A stretch of 64,000 nucleotides of DNA from Desulfobulbaceae bacterium (GCA_003508005.1 DNUE01000064.1:25056-89055); one strand, 5' to 3'. Shown: positions 51,667-61,718, counted from the stretch's first letter. The notes: a model not told the origin generated them from the letters alone. Numbers and translations are program-made.

Positions 51667-52718
51667 GGGCCCGATACCAGGACGGCGAAAAGGAGGCCCA
51701 CCATCAGGATGAGCAGAATATTCTCACGGAGGATGGCCATGACCAGAAAAAACAGGGCCTCCCCTCTCCGGCCCCGGTCGCTGCTGTCCACATGCTTCCT
51801 GACAAAAACATTGCGGGCGGCAGGCTGCCCGCCGGAACTTGTTTTCCCCTTGGCCCTGAGGAAGCCGATCAGGCAGCGCTGGTAATTCCATTCCAGCGAC
51901 AGGGCAAAAACACAATAAAAAACTATGATCCCGGGGAGATACCAATAAAAGTCATGCCCGTCGCGGCCATTTTCGCGTACGGTTGCGACCAGGCTCAGCG
52001 CCAGGGTCCGGAGAACCATCATGGCGCTCCATGCCCGCACCTGCGGGTCGCCTTTGAACTGGAACTTTGCCAGGCCGCCGTTCTGCCAGCCGTAGGCCAG
52101 GGCCCGTGCCAGGGTAGTCCGGCGGTGATGATGATACCCTACCAGGTCTGACTGGTAGCAAACCCGGTACCCGGCCTGCCTGATCCGCCTGGTCAGATCA
52201 ACGTCCTCGCCGATAGCCAGTTCCGGAGCAAACCCGCCGACCTCAGCATACACCCGGCGGGAAACGGCGAGAACCGCGCTGTACAGCCAATCACGAGGTC
52301 CGGAGTGCAGGGACTGCTGCGACCAGAAATTCGCCAGATCCGTCACTCGTGAAAAATAGGACCTTTCGCGCCCCGGCAGCCTTGCTCCTATGGCGCCGGC
52401 ATGGTCTTCGCCGGCGATAACCGAAGTCAGCCGCTCCAGGAAGCTTCCCTCCAGTTCAATGTCATCGTCCACGAAAAGGTACCAGTCGCCGGTTGCGTGC
52501 TCCACACCGGCAATCCTCGTGGCAGACGGATTAAGCCGCCCCGGCAGTTCCACGTACTGAATCCGCGGGTCCCGGTACTGCTCCCGGAGCGCAGCCAATC
52601 CGGCCCCCACCAGGATGATCTGAACAAGTGCGGGACATGGGCCCTGGCGCAGGATCGACTCCACTGTCCGGCGGGCGGTCTCGGGGCGACCGACCGGCAC
52701 GATGATACTCAACTTCAT
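51651..52718 (-). CDS. GT2 glycosyltransferase with C-terminal membrane segments
   Basis: A 355-residue enzyme. The GT-A domain has KLSIIVPVGRPETA, LFVDDDIELEG (DxD-type metal site) and LAIGEDVDLTRRIRQAGY. After about residue 240 there are hydrophobic stretches (MMVLRTLALSLVATV, YLPGIIVFYCVFALSL and a final ILLILMVGLLFAVLV) that probably insert in the inner membrane. The start MKLSIIV is used; the in-frame upstream ATG is in a non-homologous stretch. The end overlaps the GT4 start. Confidence 0.86.
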   Translation of the reverse strand: MKLSIIVPVGRPETARRTVESILRQGPCPALVQIILVGAGLAALREQYRDPRIQYVELPGRLNPSATRIAGVEHATGDWYLFVDDDIELEGSFLERLTSVIAGEDHAGAIGARLPGRERSYFSRVTDLANFWSQQSLHSGPRDWLYSAVLAVSRRVYAEVGGFAPELAIGEDVDLTRRIRQAGYRVCYQSDLVGYHHHRRTTLARALAYGWQNGGLAKFQFKGDPQVRAWSAMMVLRTLALSLVATVRENGRDGHDFYWYLPGIIVFYCVFALSLEWNYQRCLIGFLRAKGKTSSGGQPAARNVFVRKHVDSSDRGRRGEALFFLVMAILRENILLILMVGLLFAVLVSGPCASE

Positions 52719-52802
52719 CCGGATTTCTTCCCCAAAAAAGAAGGGCGGCACAGCTCCGCACCGGACCCTGTCGCGCCGCTGCGGCTGAACAGCACACTCT
52801 GT

Positions 52803-53672
52803 TCACATCTTATATATCTGAACAAAATCCCCCCAGCTGATCCTGCGCGTCAGACCCCTGAAGAAAAGTCGGTACAGCAGCTTCTTGGTGTCAAAAAACT
52901 TCCAGAGCCCGAACCTGTCGATGCACCGGCCCATGGCCTGCACTTTCGCATCGGTCTTCAGCTTGACATAGCTGTCGGCAATGGCCGGGGCGCAGTATCT
53001 GCCGTACACCGCGGCAATCTCCTGAATCCGCTTGTCCCCGCCGGTAGCGGTCTTGTGTTTGTCATGCACCCGGTATACTGACAGGAAATCGTCGATCGGC
53101 TGGAAGGGTACGCCGGCCCGCCGCGCCCGGATGAACCACTCCCAGTCAAAGGCGAAATGCAGTTCGGCACTGAGTTCGCCCACCAGCGCAAAGGTCTTTC
53201 TCGTCCAGAAGCTGGAGGGCTGAACGATGTAATCGTTCAGCTCGATCGCATGCGTTTCGAACGCATGGCGCACGTCACTGCCGAAGGCCTCCTTCAGGTT
53301 GACCATATTCATGTGCAGGCAGTTGCCGAGGAAAATCTGCGGCGACTCCGGCCCGTTGCCCTGCACCGCGACCCTCATCCTCTGCAGGGCGCCGGGCAGA
53401 TACATGTCGTCGGAATTCAGCCAGGCCAGGACATCCCCGGTCGCCCGGGCAAAGCCCTGATTGATGGCATCGGCCTGCCCGTTGTCCCTGCAGCTTTGCC
53501 AATAGGCGAGCCGCGACTCGTATTTTCTGATGATCTCGACGGAATTATCCGTGGAACCCCCATCCATGATCATATATTCCAACTCAGGATACTCCTGGCC
53601 GAGAACGGAGAGGATGGTCTGCTCCAGGAACTCTCCCTGGTTATAGCTGGGGGTAATGATCGAAATCTTCAT
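52803..53672 (-). CDS. GT2 glycosyltransferase
   Basis: A 289-residue WcaA-like enzyme with KISIITPSYNQGEFLEQT, MDGGSTDNSVEII, DNGQADAINQGFARATG and WLNSDDMYLPGAL. A similar enzyme is encoded at 62546-63310. The ATG overlaps the previous stop (ATGA), so translation is coupled to the sulfotransferase-like gene. Sugar specificity cannot be read. Confidence 0.88.
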   Translation of the reverse strand: MKISIITPSYNQGEFLEQTILSVLGQEYPELEYMIMDGGSTDNSVEIIRKYESRLAYWQSCRDNGQADAINQGFARATGDVLAWLNSDDMYLPGALQRMRVAVQGNGPESPQIFLGNCLHMNMVNLKEAFGSDVRHAFETHAIELNDYIVQPSSFWTRKTFALVGELSAELHFAFDWEWFIRARRAGVPFQPIDDFLSVYRVHDKHKTATGGDKRIQEIAAVYGRYCAPAIADSYVKLKTDAKVQAMGRCIDRFGLWKFFDTKKLLYRLFFRGLTRRISWGDFVQIYKM

Positions 53673-54727
53673 ACAAGGACGGCCGGTATTTCCCCGAGGT
53701 TGCCGATGTTCAGGGCAGCAAGCTCTTTTCTGTAGGTTTCGCTAACTTCTCGTTCTATTGCGGAAAAAGCAGAATCATCCATGCAGTATCGGTCGTATCG
53801 CTTGATATGGCATCCGGAGAAAATGGACGGAGAAAGGGTAAATTGTTCCTGCAACCGCCGGACAACCTCCTGGTTGTATTCAGGAGATTCGCTCAACCTG
53901 TTCATATCAAGAATGATATCTGCATGCCTTTTCGCCTCGACCAGGGAAGTGAGCCACAGGTGCAGGAAGACGCGGTAATGGACTTCCCTGTCCAGCTCTG
54001 CGGCAAAAAAAGCAAGCCGCTTGAGATCGTAATACAGATCATGGGTAACGCGGAATTCTTTTTTATACGGCGCATAGGCCTGGGCAAACTTCCAGGAGCG
54101 GCCGTTCGAGGCGATGATATAGAGATTGATCGCCAGGAAGATATTGTATTTTTCACCCTGCCGGAAATACGACTCAAACTGATCCCGGCGGTCGCGCAGG
54201 ATATAAACATGCAGGGCATTGCGGAAAAACCTCCTGAACCAGCCAATGCGCAGGGACGAGCGGTTGAACTGCAGGAGCGGCGTCATCTTGTCGGGGGCGG
54301 ACACCAGAAGCGTCATGACGTATTTGTACAGTCTGGCATGCTGCCGCACGGCTGCAAATTCGCTGTACGACATGCGGATATTGAAAAACGGGATGTGGTC
54401 GTTTTTCAGCACGGCGGTGAACTCATAAAAATGGGGCCGCGTCAGGGGCGGGTGGCTCATCTTGTCCGTGGTTATTTTATCAAAGGGAAAGATGGCCAGC
54501 CTGTCGCGCCGAATTTCGATCAATTGATGATGCAGCGGCTCGTAATAGCACCAGAACCCTTTCTCGTTCCGGAATGCGTTGAACAGGTAGGTGCTGCCCG
54601 AGCGGAACAGACTGTGCAGGAAGATCGCCGGCGGCTGGCGCCCCTGCAGCCTGTGCCGTGCAAGCCGGAGTTGTGCCTCCAGATAGGAAATGAAGGGTGC
54701 GCAAAATCTTCTCAGCCGCATGATCAT
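53669..54727 (-). CDS. Sulfotransferase-like protein
   Basis: A 352-residue protein. FLHSLFRSGSTYLFNAF at about residues 36-52 is a 5'-phosphosulfate-binding loop. VYILRDRRDQFESYF (about 179-193) is a probable 3'-phosphate-binding motif. The remainder is helical with a basic N-terminus (RLRRF). Sulfotransferases of this kind move sulfate from PAPS to a glycan hydroxyl. Motif quality is good but overall identity to a named enzyme is not evident. It sits between two GT2 genes in the gmd-headed run, overlapping the next gene by 4 bp. Confidence 0.75.
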   Translation of the reverse strand: MIMRLRRFCAPFISYLEAQLRLARHRLQGRQPPAIFLHSLFRSGSTYLFNAFRNEKGFWCYYEPLHHQLIEIRRDRLAIFPFDKITTDKMSHPPLTRPHFYEFTAVLKNDHIPFFNIRMSYSEFAAVRQHARLYKYVMTLLVSAPDKMTPLLQFNRSSLRIGWFRRFFRNALHVYILRDRRDQFESYFRQGEKYNIFLAINLYIIASNGRSWKFAQAYAPYKKEFRVTHDLYYDLKRLAFFAAELDREVHYRVFLHLWLTSLVEAKRHADIILDMNRLSESPEYNQEVVRRLQEQFTLSPSIFSGCHIKRYDRYCMDDSAFSAIEREVSETYRKELAALNIGNLGEIPAVLV

Positions 54728-54745
54728 GACGTCTATCGCAAGTAA

Positions 54746-55672
54746 TTATCGCATCTTCGTGAGACCGGCGAGCAGCATCCGTACTTCCTGCGGTATGTCC
54801 TCGAATCTGTGCCGGATCGAAACGTTTTCCCGGGCCCGTGCCGTAAGCCAGAAAAATTTGTGGAGAAGGGCCACGGCTGCTTGCGGGGGGAACCTGTTCC
54901 CGGCCGCCCGCCTTGCTTCAACAAATTTTATGACGAACTCGACCCCATAGACAAAATAGGGGCGAAGACGAAAATATGCCGGACGCCGGCAATGACTCTG
55001 CCAGAGAATCGACCAGAGCTCCAGCACCCGATTAGGCGAACCGGAACTCGTCTTGGCATCCGGATGCATCCTGATCACCGCAAGAAAAGAGGATGCCCGA
55101 AAAAAACTCCTGCCGGCAGACTCCAGGCGCAGGAAGAGGTCATAATCCATTGCCCAGTTGCGGGATGCCGCAACCCCGCCGAACTCATTCCAGGTTTCGC
55201 GCCGGATGCAGGTCCCGGGCTGCTGGATGACCAGCCTTCGTTTTGCCAGGATACCCGGCGAGTAGGTTTCCGTCCCTTCTGCCGGAAAAGCACGCTCACC
55301 CCGGATAAAAATTACATCCCCGTAGACCAGATCCGCGCCGACCCTCTCCCCTTCGACAAGCGCCCCGGCGACAGCCGGCAGGATCAGGTCGTCAGCGCAA
55401 AGCCAGGTCACCCATCGGCCCCGGGCCCGTGCCATCCCGGCATTGATCGCCTCGCTCTGGCCGCTGTCCTGTTCATTCAAGTGGTGCCGGTTCTGATGCC
55501 CCTGGCAGAAACGGTCCAGGATCTCCGTCGTCCCGTCCGTGCTGCAGGAGTTCTGAAAAATGAATTCGCAGGACAGTTCGTCTTCGAGCCTGGCCAGCGA
55601 AGCGAGGGTATCCCGGATATAGCGCTTTCCGTTATGGACCGGAACAACAACGGAAAGCAAGGGCTCGTGCAT
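54746..55672 (-). CDS. GT2 glycosyltransferase
   Basis: A 308-residue GT-A enzyme with LSVVVPVHNGKRYI, EFIFQNSCSTDGTTEI, DSGQSEAINAGMARARG and WLCADDLILPAVA. It belongs with the WcaA-like enzymes at 52803-53672 and 62546-63310. The first ATG is at 55672. A TTG at 55711 overlaps the fcl stop and would add 13 residues, so the start is uncertain. No good ribosome binding site precedes either. Sugar unknown. Confidence 0.85.
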   Translation of the reverse strand: MHEPLLSVVVPVHNGKRYIRDTLASLARLEDELSCEFIFQNSCSTDGTTEILDRFCQGHQNRHHLNEQDSGQSEAINAGMARARGRWVTWLCADDLILPAVAGALVEGERVGADLVYGDVIFIRGERAFPAEGTETYSPGILAKRRLVIQQPGTCIRRETWNEFGGVAASRNWAMDYDLFLRLESAGRSFFRASSFLAVIRMHPDAKTSSGSPNRVLELWSILWQSHCRRPAYFRLRPYFVYGVEFVIKFVEARRAAGNRFPPQAAVALLHKFFWLTARARENVSIRHRFEDIPQEVRMLLAGLTKMR

Positions 55673-55707
55673 GGCGGCATAGTGTGTGGAGGGAGTATTG
55701 CCCGGAA

Positions 55708-56664
55708 TCAAATACGCTGTAAATAATCCTGGTACGCCTGCCCGATGCCCGTGCGGAGATCAGTTTCCGCCCTCCAGCCAAGGGCGCTCAGTCGACTGAC
55801 ATCCAACAATTTCCGCGGGGTTCCGTCGGGCTTGGTCCTGTCCCAGGCCACGGTTCCCTGGAAACCAACCACCTCCCGCACCGTTTCGACAAGATCCCGA
55901 ATGGTTATGTCCTCGCCGCAGCCGATGTTCACCAGGGGGGGAAAATCGTCGCCCAGGAGGGCGCCGAACCTCTCCTCCGGCAGGGACAAGAGAAAGATGC
56001 AGGCGGCGGCCATATCATCGCTGTACAAAAACTCGCGCCGGGGCGAACCGGTCCCCCAGGCTGTCATCTGCCTCTCTCCTCGCACTTTGGCCTCATGCAT
56101 TTTCCTGATCAAGGCGGGCAGAACATGCGAATTTTCCAGGTGGTACGTATCGCCGGGGCCATAGAGATTCGTCGGCATGACGGAAAGATACCGCGTGCCG
56201 TACTGGCGATTGTAGGCCCAGCAGGTCTCGATCCCCGCGATCTTGGCAACCGCATAAGGGCGGTTGGTCGACTCCAGCGGGCCGGTCAGCAGGTATTCTT
56301 CCTTCATCGGCTGGGGGCATTCCCTGGGAAAGATGCAGGAGGAGCCAAGAAAAAGAAGACGCTGGACCCCGCTTTGCCAGGAGCTGTGGATCACATTGTC
56401 CTGAATGATGAGATTCTGGTGAATGAATTCCGCCGGATAGGTATTGTTGGCGTGAATGCCTCCGACCTTGGCGGCGGCAAGAAAGACATACTCAGGCCGT
56501 TCCCTGTTGAAAAAAGCACGCACCGCCGCCTGATCGGTCAGATCCAGTTCGGCGTGGGAATACCTGATGATGCGGGCAAAGCCCTTCTTCTCCAGCCCCC
56601 GCACCAGCGCCGAGCCGACCAGCCCCCGATGGCCTGCCACATAGATCCTGCTTTTCGGGTCCAT
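55708..56664 (-). CDS. fcl: GDP-L-fucose synthase
   Basis: A 318-residue extended SDR that reduces GDP-4-keto-6-deoxymannose to GDP-L-fucose after epimerisation. It shows VAGHRGLVGSALVRGL at the N-terminus, LGSSCIFPR, and YAVAKIAGIETC with the catalytic Tyr-x3-Lys, plus the family block PTNLYGPGDTYH. Length is normal for WcaG. It follows gmd by 2 bp, the usual pairing. Confidence 0.95.
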   Translation of the reverse strand: MDPKSRIYVAGHRGLVGSALVRGLEKKGFARIIRYSHAELDLTDQAAVRAFFNRERPEYVFLAAAKVGGIHANNTYPAEFIHQNLIIQDNVIHSSWQSGVQRLLFLGSSCIFPRECPQPMKEEYLLTGPLESTNRPYAVAKIAGIETCWAYNRQYGTRYLSVMPTNLYGPGDTYHLENSHVLPALIRKMHEAKVRGERQMTAWGTGSPRREFLYSDDMAAACIFLLSLPEERFGALLGDDFPPLVNIGCGEDITIRDLVETVREVVGFQGTVAWDRTKPDGTPRKLLDVSRLSALGWRAETDLRTGIGQAYQDYLQRI

Positions 56665-56666
56665 GT

Positions 56667-57752
56667 CTATTCGTGGTAATTATACGTGGCAAAGCCGTGC
56701 CGCTTCACCAACTCGTCGCGTTCGGCTGCCTTCAGGTCCTCCCGGACCATCTCTGCCACCAGTTCCTTGAAGGTTATTCTGGGTGACCAGCCAAGTTCAT
56801 TTTTCGCCTTGCTTGGATCACCCAGAAGATTTTCCACCTCCGTCGGCCGGAAGTAGCGGGGATCAACGGCCACAAGGCACCGTCCCTTTTCATCATATCC
56901 CTTTTCATCGACGCCGCGGCCTTCCCAGGTCATCGTCATGCCCAACTCAGCGGCGGCGGCATTGACAAAATCCCGTACACTGTGCTGCTCGCCGGTGGCA
57001 ATGACATAGTCCACCGGCCTCTCCTGCTGGAGCATGAGCCACTGCATCTCGATATAATCCCGGGCATGCCCCCAGTCACGCCTTGCGTTTAAATTGCCCA
57101 AATACAGGCAATCCTGCAGCCCCAGCTTGATTCTTGCCAGCGCCCGGGTGATCTTCCTGGTGACAAAGGTCTCGCCACGGATCGGCGATTCATGATTGAA
57201 GAGGATGCCGTTGCATGCGTACATATTGTAGGCCTCGCGGTAGTTTACCGTGATCCAATACGCATACAGCTTGGCGCAGGCATAGGGCGAACGGGGATAG
57301 AAGGGGGTGCTTTCCCTTTGCGGCACCTCCTGCACCAGGCCATAGAGCTCGGAGGTCGATGCCTGGTAAAACCTTGTCTTGTCCGTCAGATGCAGAATGC
57401 GGATCGCCTCCAGAAGGCGCAGGGCTCCCAGGGCATCGGAGTTCGCTGTATATTCAGGCTCCTCGAAGGAAACCGCGACATGCGACTGGGCGGCCAGGTT
57501 GTAGATCTCATCCGGCTGCACCTTCTCGATGACATGAATCAGGCTCGTGGAATCGGTCATATCCCCGTGATGGAGAATAAAACTCCGGTTCGGCTCATGC
57601 GGGTCCTGGTACAGATGATCTATCCGCTTGGTGTTGAACAGCGAGGTCCGGCGCTTTATCCCGTGCACCTCATACCCCTTTTCCAGAAGAAATTCGGCAA
57701 GATATGCTCCATCCTGGCCGGTAACGCCGGTGATAATTGCTTTTTTGCTCAT
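56667..57752 (-). CDS. gmd: GDP-mannose 4,6-dehydratase
   Basis: A 361-residue SDR catalysing the first committed step from GDP-mannose to GDP-L-fucose. GVTGQDGAYLAEFLLEKGYE is at about residues 9-28 (NADP-binding), STSELYG at about 126-132 with the catalytic Ser/Thr-Glu, YACAKLYAYW with Tyr-x3-Lys, and FNHESPIRGETFVTRKI. The ATG at 57752 starts MSKKAIITG; the open frame above it has no homology. A near-consensus promoter lies about 70 bp upstream. This gene heads the run to 50479. Confidence 0.95.
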   Translation of the reverse strand: MSKKAIITGVTGQDGAYLAEFLLEKGYEVHGIKRRTSLFNTKRIDHLYQDPHEPNRSFILHHGDMTDSTSLIHVIEKVQPDEIYNLAAQSHVAVSFEEPEYTANSDALGALRLLEAIRILHLTDKTRFYQASTSELYGLVQEVPQRESTPFYPRSPYACAKLYAYWITVNYREAYNMYACNGILFNHESPIRGETFVTRKITRALARIKLGLQDCLYLGNLNARRDWGHARDYIEMQWLMLQQERPVDYVIATGEQHSVRDFVNAAAAELGMTMTWEGRGVDEKGYDEKGRCLVAVDPRYFRPTEVENLLGDPSKAKNELGWSPRITFKELVAEMVREDLKAAERDELVKRHGFATYNYHE

Positions 57753-57992
57753 AACCTTCGTGCCCCGCGCCAAGCGCGTTCTGATTTGTCCAAGTTGATA
57801 TTCCACAAAATAACCAAAAAAATTATATATAATACCCCGCCATAAACAACCAGCCAATTATCATTTTTTGTTGCCATGAAACATAATTGAAATTGAACAT
57901 TTTAGCTTCCATTGATACGGTACCAATTAATTGTACTTGTTAATCCATCCGATGTCCCCGGAACTGGACGGCTGATTGACCATTTTTTCATT
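57753..57992. promoter_or_regulatory. AT-rich divergent region between gmd and sulfatase
   Basis: A 240-bp gap at the boundary where the sequence becomes visibly AT-rich. It holds the gmd promoter described separately. No strong ribosome binding site precedes the sulfatase ATG, and its promoter could not be assigned. Confidence 0.45.
57822..57849 (-). promoter_or_regulatory. Sigma-70-like promoter of gmd run
   Basis: On the minus strand TTGTTT (57849-57844) and a consensus TATAAT (57827-57822) are separated by 16 nt. The ATG of gmd is about 70 nt downstream. Confidence 0.7.
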
Positions 57993-59402
57993 ATGAATCA
58001 CCCTAACAAAAAAGTTTACGGACTCATCCTTTCCGCACTCCTGGTCTTGTCTCTCATTACGGCCAGTTGCTCCGAGAGGATAAAAGACAGCCGGCCAAGG
58101 CCCAATTTCATTCTGATCGTGACCGACGACCAGGATGCCGATTCGCTCAGATTCATGCCCAAAACGCAGAGAAGAGTGATCGAGAAAGGCATAACATTCA
58201 CCAATGCCTATGTAACCAGTTCTGCCTGTGCACCCTCACGCGGCTCAATCCTAACGGGCAGATATCCAAGAAATACTGGAATTACAAAAAAATACCAGCA
58301 ACTTCATGGAATCAATGAAGAAAAAACCATCGCCACCATCCTCCATAAGGCCGGGTACAGAAATATATTGCTGGGAAAATATGTAAATCAGTACGGTAAA
58401 ACGCACCCGAAATATATCCCGAAAGGATGGGATGAATGGCACGCAATGATTGATGAAAATAAATATTATAATTACAGGATTAACGAAAACGGCGAGATCG
58501 TTCAATATGGTGACGCCAGAGAAGATTATATCACCGACGTTGTATCAACTAAGGCAGCCGGTTTTCTTGATTCTGCAGACAAAGAGAAACCGTTTTTTCT
58601 GTTCATCAATACGGTTGCACCGCACACCCCGTCAACACCGGCACCCGAATACAACAATGAATTCAATAATATCCCCATCAGCTATTCATTTGAAGACGAT
58701 ATCAGTGACAAGCCGAAATGGGTACAGAACTTCAGGATGTTGAACGAAAGCCTGATTCGCAACTATTTCGGCAATAGCCAAAAAATGGAGGACTTATACC
58801 GTAACAGATGGAGAACCTTATTGTCCGTTGACGACATGATTGATAATATTATGAGCCACTTGGAAAAAAATGGGCTTCTCGGGAATACTTATCTTTTCCT
58901 GGTCTCGGACAATGGTGACGGCCTGACCAAACATATCCCGGTAAGCGCAAAATTATCCCCCTATGACGAGGGAATTCGAGTCCCTTTCATCGCCATGGGC
59001 CCAAGCATTCAGGGAAACATCCAGGTCGACAATTTGGTCAGCACTGTAGACATCCTTCCGACTCTGGCCGACCTTGCAGGAGTTAAATCTGTTGATAATG
59101 TGGACGGTCGCTCTCTGGTTCCACTGCTTACCAATTCAGCTCAGGTCAGCGGTTGGCGGGAATCGATTTTTGCGGAACTCCCCCATATTGACAATACATG
59201 GCCGTGGAAGTCAACACCCCCATCCTATCAGCTCATGCGCACACAAAAATTTAAGTACATTGAGTACGAGACAGGAGAAAGAGAGTATTACGACCTTGTC
59301 AACGACCCCAACGAGATGGAGAACCTGTACAACACCTTATCACCAGAAACACAGACGAATCTGTCCCTTGAACTCAGAAAACTTGCGGAAGGCAGGCAAT
59401 AG
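57993..59402 (+). CDS. Lipoprotein sulfatase of the Cys-type formylglycine family
   Basis: A 469-residue alkaline-phosphatase-superfamily sulfatase. The N-terminus has a signal with a lipobox, LITASC, so Cys at about residue 26 is probably lipid-anchored. FILIVTDDQDADSL is the calcium-binding Asp pair. SACAPSRGSILTGRYPRNTG (about 80-99) is the sulfatase signature C-x-P-S-R, where the Cys must become formylglycine. LVSDNGDG is another metal-binding block. It hydrolyses sulfate esters, probably on a glycan at the cell surface or in the periplasm. The next gene encodes the needed anaerobic maturase. The ATG at 57993 gives the lipoprotein signal; the earlier in-frame ATG does not. The region is AT-rich compared with the rest of the window, suggesting transfer. 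Confidence 0.9.
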   Translation: MNHPNKKVYGLILSALLVLSLITASCSERIKDSRPRPNFILIVTDDQDADSLRFMPKTQRRVIEKGITFTNAYVTSSACAPSRGSILTGRYPRNTGITKKYQQLHGINEEKTIATILHKAGYRNILLGKYVNQYGKTHPKYIPKGWDEWHAMIDENKYYNYRINENGEIVQYGDAREDYITDVVSTKAAGFLDSADKEKPFFLFINTVAPHTPSTPAPEYNNEFNNIPISYSFEDDISDKPKWVQNFRMLNESLIRNYFGNSQKMEDLYRNRWRTLLSVDDMIDNIMSHLEKNGLLGNTYLFLVSDNGDGLTKHIPVSAKLSPYDEGIRVPFIAMGPSIQGNIQVDNLVSTVDILPTLADLAGVKSVDNVDGRSLVPLLTNSAQVSGWRESIFAELPHIDNTWPWKSTPPSYQLMRTQKFKYIEYETGEREYYDLVNDPNEMENLYNTLSPETQTNLSLELRKLAEGRQ

Positions 59403-59437
59403 GATCAGCATATTCCATATAATCTGTTGCGCCAGCC

Positions 59438-60589
59438 ATGCACCCCTTCTCACTCCTCATAAAACCTGTATCAGACGGATGCAACCTTCACTGCCGATAC
59501 TGCTTTTATCTGAATAAAACTCCTTATGAACATTCGGAAATTCATCGAATGGGTAAGGATGTCCTTGAGCAGTTAATCAGCACTTATCTGGCCACACCGC
59601 AACCCTGTCATATTTTCACCTGGCAGGGCGGAGAACCCACCCTGATGGGATATGATTTTTTCCTCAATGTTGTGGAGTTGCAAAAAAAATTTGGCCGGGA
59701 AGGATCAATGATAGCAAACGGAGTCCAGACAAACGCAACCTTGCTGGATGACAAGCTCTGCAATCTCTTCCGCCATTATAATTTTCTCATAGGCTGCAGC
59801 CTCGACGGCCCCGCAGAGGTGCATGACAAGTACCGAACAACAGCAAAGGGCAAGCCAACTCACTCCACCGTTATGCAGGGCATTGATATGATGAGGCGCC
59901 ATGGGGTGAATTTTAACATCATGACCCTTGTCAGCCAGGCAAATGTTCATAAGGCGAGCGAGATATACAGGTACTTTCGCGACCAGGGCCTTGTCTTCCA
60001 CCAATACATTCCCTGCGTGGAATTCGATGAGAAAGGGAAGTTGCAGCCGTTCGCCATCAATGGCGAAGAATGGGGAGATTTTCTCTGCCGCATTTTTGAT
60101 GAATGGTATCCTGATGATGTCTATACCATTTCTATCCGTCATTTTGACACCATCATTTCCAAACTGGCAAATGATGAAATTCAATCCTGCACCATCGGCA
60201 AGGAATGCCGGAACTATCTGGTCGTTGAATACAATGGTGACATTTATCCCTGCGACTTCTTTGTCCGAAAAGAGCTCTGCTTGGGAAACATCATGAGGAG
60301 CGGCTGGGAGAAGGCGCTTTCCTCATCTCTCTTCCAGGGTTTCGCTTCACGAAAATCGCAATGGAGCCGGGCGTGTGTGGAGTGTGAATATCTTGAGTTA
60401 TGCGGTGGAGACTGTACAAGAAACCGTACCTGGGCGGCAGATTTGAAAATCCCGCACAGTATTTTATGCGTGGGTTGGAAATATTTTTATAATACCACCA
60501 GAATTCATTTCGCCAGAATAGCTGATCAACTCAAAGCAAGAGCTCATTCTGGGGGATCAATAGCAACAAGCCATTCTATTGAGTTTTGA
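59438..60589 (+). CDS. Anaerobic sulfatase-maturating radical SAM enzyme (anSME)
   Basis: A 383-residue radical SAM/SPASM protein. CNLHCRYCFY at about residues 15-24 is the C-x3-C-x2-C cluster motif. FTWQGGEPTLMG at about 60-71 is the SAM-binding GGE region. Seven or more Cys in the C-terminal part (CRNY, IYPCDFF, CVECEYLELCGGDC) bind the auxiliary clusters. anSME oxidises the active-site Cys or Ser of a sulfatase to formylglycine without oxygen. It lies 35 bp after the sulfatase. This pairing fits an anaerobe. Confidence 0.93.
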   Translation: MHPFSLLIKPVSDGCNLHCRYCFYLNKTPYEHSEIHRMGKDVLEQLISTYLATPQPCHIFTWQGGEPTLMGYDFFLNVVELQKKFGREGSMIANGVQTNATLLDDKLCNLFRHYNFLIGCSLDGPAEVHDKYRTTAKGKPTHSTVMQGIDMMRRHGVNFNIMTLVSQANVHKASEIYRYFRDQGLVFHQYIPCVEFDEKGKLQPFAINGEEWGDFLCRIFDEWYPDDVYTISIRHFDTIISKLANDEIQSCTIGKECRNYLVVEYNGDIYPCDFFVRKELCLGNIMRSGWEKALSSSLFQGFASRKSQWSRACVECEYLELCGGDCTRNRTWAADLKIPHSILCVGWKYFYNTTRIHFARIADQLKARAHSGGSIATSHSIEF

Positions 60590-60672
60590 CAAAGCCCTAT
60601 TGCCAGCATTGTTTGATTTGACTGAGTGCAGATTACACGCAACTGATACCCTTGTTGCGGTTTATCCAGTGT

Positions 60673-61569
60673 TTACTTATAGAGCTGGCATGCTGTGGGG
60701 TATCGCTCTCGTACAGAATCCCTCTTGGTCCCCATTGCGAATATTATATCTTTGCGCTTATGAATCGAACCAGCAAGCATCCTGATGAAAAAAAACCGCA
60801 GGGGATTGTTTATTTTTTTCCTCTTCACATTCAGAGTGTGTATGTACGCAACATCAAAACCGCCACTGTTATAAAGTACGCCGACTTCTTCAGGAGTCAG
60901 TTCACGGTTGTGCCGGTTATAGACCGAATCCAGCCGGTAAAACGGGTCTCCTATGGGCTGCAAGCCGTCAAACAGCCTGTCCAGTTTCCATAAACTGAGC
61001 AAATTAGGTGTGGAAATGAATAAGTTTCCCCCCTTGCGCAAAACCCGGTTGGCCTCACTGACAACATGCATGGGATCCTGGATCATGTGCTCGAGAACCT
61101 CAGCTGCAATTACCAGATCAAATGAGTCATCTTCATAGGGCCATGGATCTTTTTCTATGTTGAAACGAGAAATATCGATTCCATACGAAATTGCGCCATC
61201 CTTTGAGATAAATATCTCTTTTCGAGCTTGTTTCTCTGCATGAACAGGTTGAAATTTGTCATCAAAATCTGAAGCCTGGACATCATTGAACAAAACATGC
61301 CGCAGGAGGAGGGTAAAGCCAAACGGCATAGCCCCAATCTCCAACGTTCTCGTTTCTTTGGGTAGGCAGGAAAGATGTTCCAGGGTAATGGCGTATCGAT
61401 GAGCCTGCATCGTGAGATAATTGATCTTCCATGGCCTGTCCCATTTGAACCCAAGCAGAAAATCCAGAGCCTCCTTTTCTGAAAAGGTACGGGCCGATTC
61501 AATTTTTGCATAGGGACCAAGGAGCAATTCTCTCATTGTATTTGCTTGAAATTTTAAGTAGTTAATCAT
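60673..61569 (-). CDS. Class I SAM-dependent methyltransferase
   Basis: A 298-residue protein. TRTLEIGAMPFGFTLLLRH (about residues 73-91) is a variant SAM loop lacking the usual GxGxG. DSFDLVIAAEVLEHM and ANRVLRKGGNLFISTPN are typical of class I methyltransferases of the SAM-MT type 11/23 group. The C-terminal helix region is basic (HKRKDIIF). It converges on anSME across 83 bp with no terminator seen. The substrate is probably a glycan; the AT-rich composition matches the neighbouring transferred block. Confidence 0.82.
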   Translation of the reverse strand: MINYLKFQANTMRELLLGPYAKIESARTFSEKEALDFLLGFKWDRPWKINYLTMQAHRYAITLEHLSCLPKETRTLEIGAMPFGFTLLLRHVLFNDVQASDFDDKFQPVHAEKQARKEIFISKDGAISYGIDISRFNIEKDPWPYEDDSFDLVIAAEVLEHMIQDPMHVVSEANRVLRKGGNLFISTPNLLSLWKLDRLFDGLQPIGDPFYRLDSVYNRHNRELTPEEVGVLYNSGGFDVAYIHTLNVKRKKINNPLRFFFIRMLAGSIHKRKDIIFAMGTKRDSVRERYPTACQLYK

Positions 61570-61718
61570 TCAGCTCCGCCAGGGAAGCCATAACTGGAAA
61601 ATTTGTAACGGTGCACGCTAGATGAACAAGTTGTCTCAATGACACGGCAATGCATAACCAGGCAGATCAACATGAATCGCAATAAGCAAAAAAACAAATA
61701 CGTCCAACAGGTGCACCA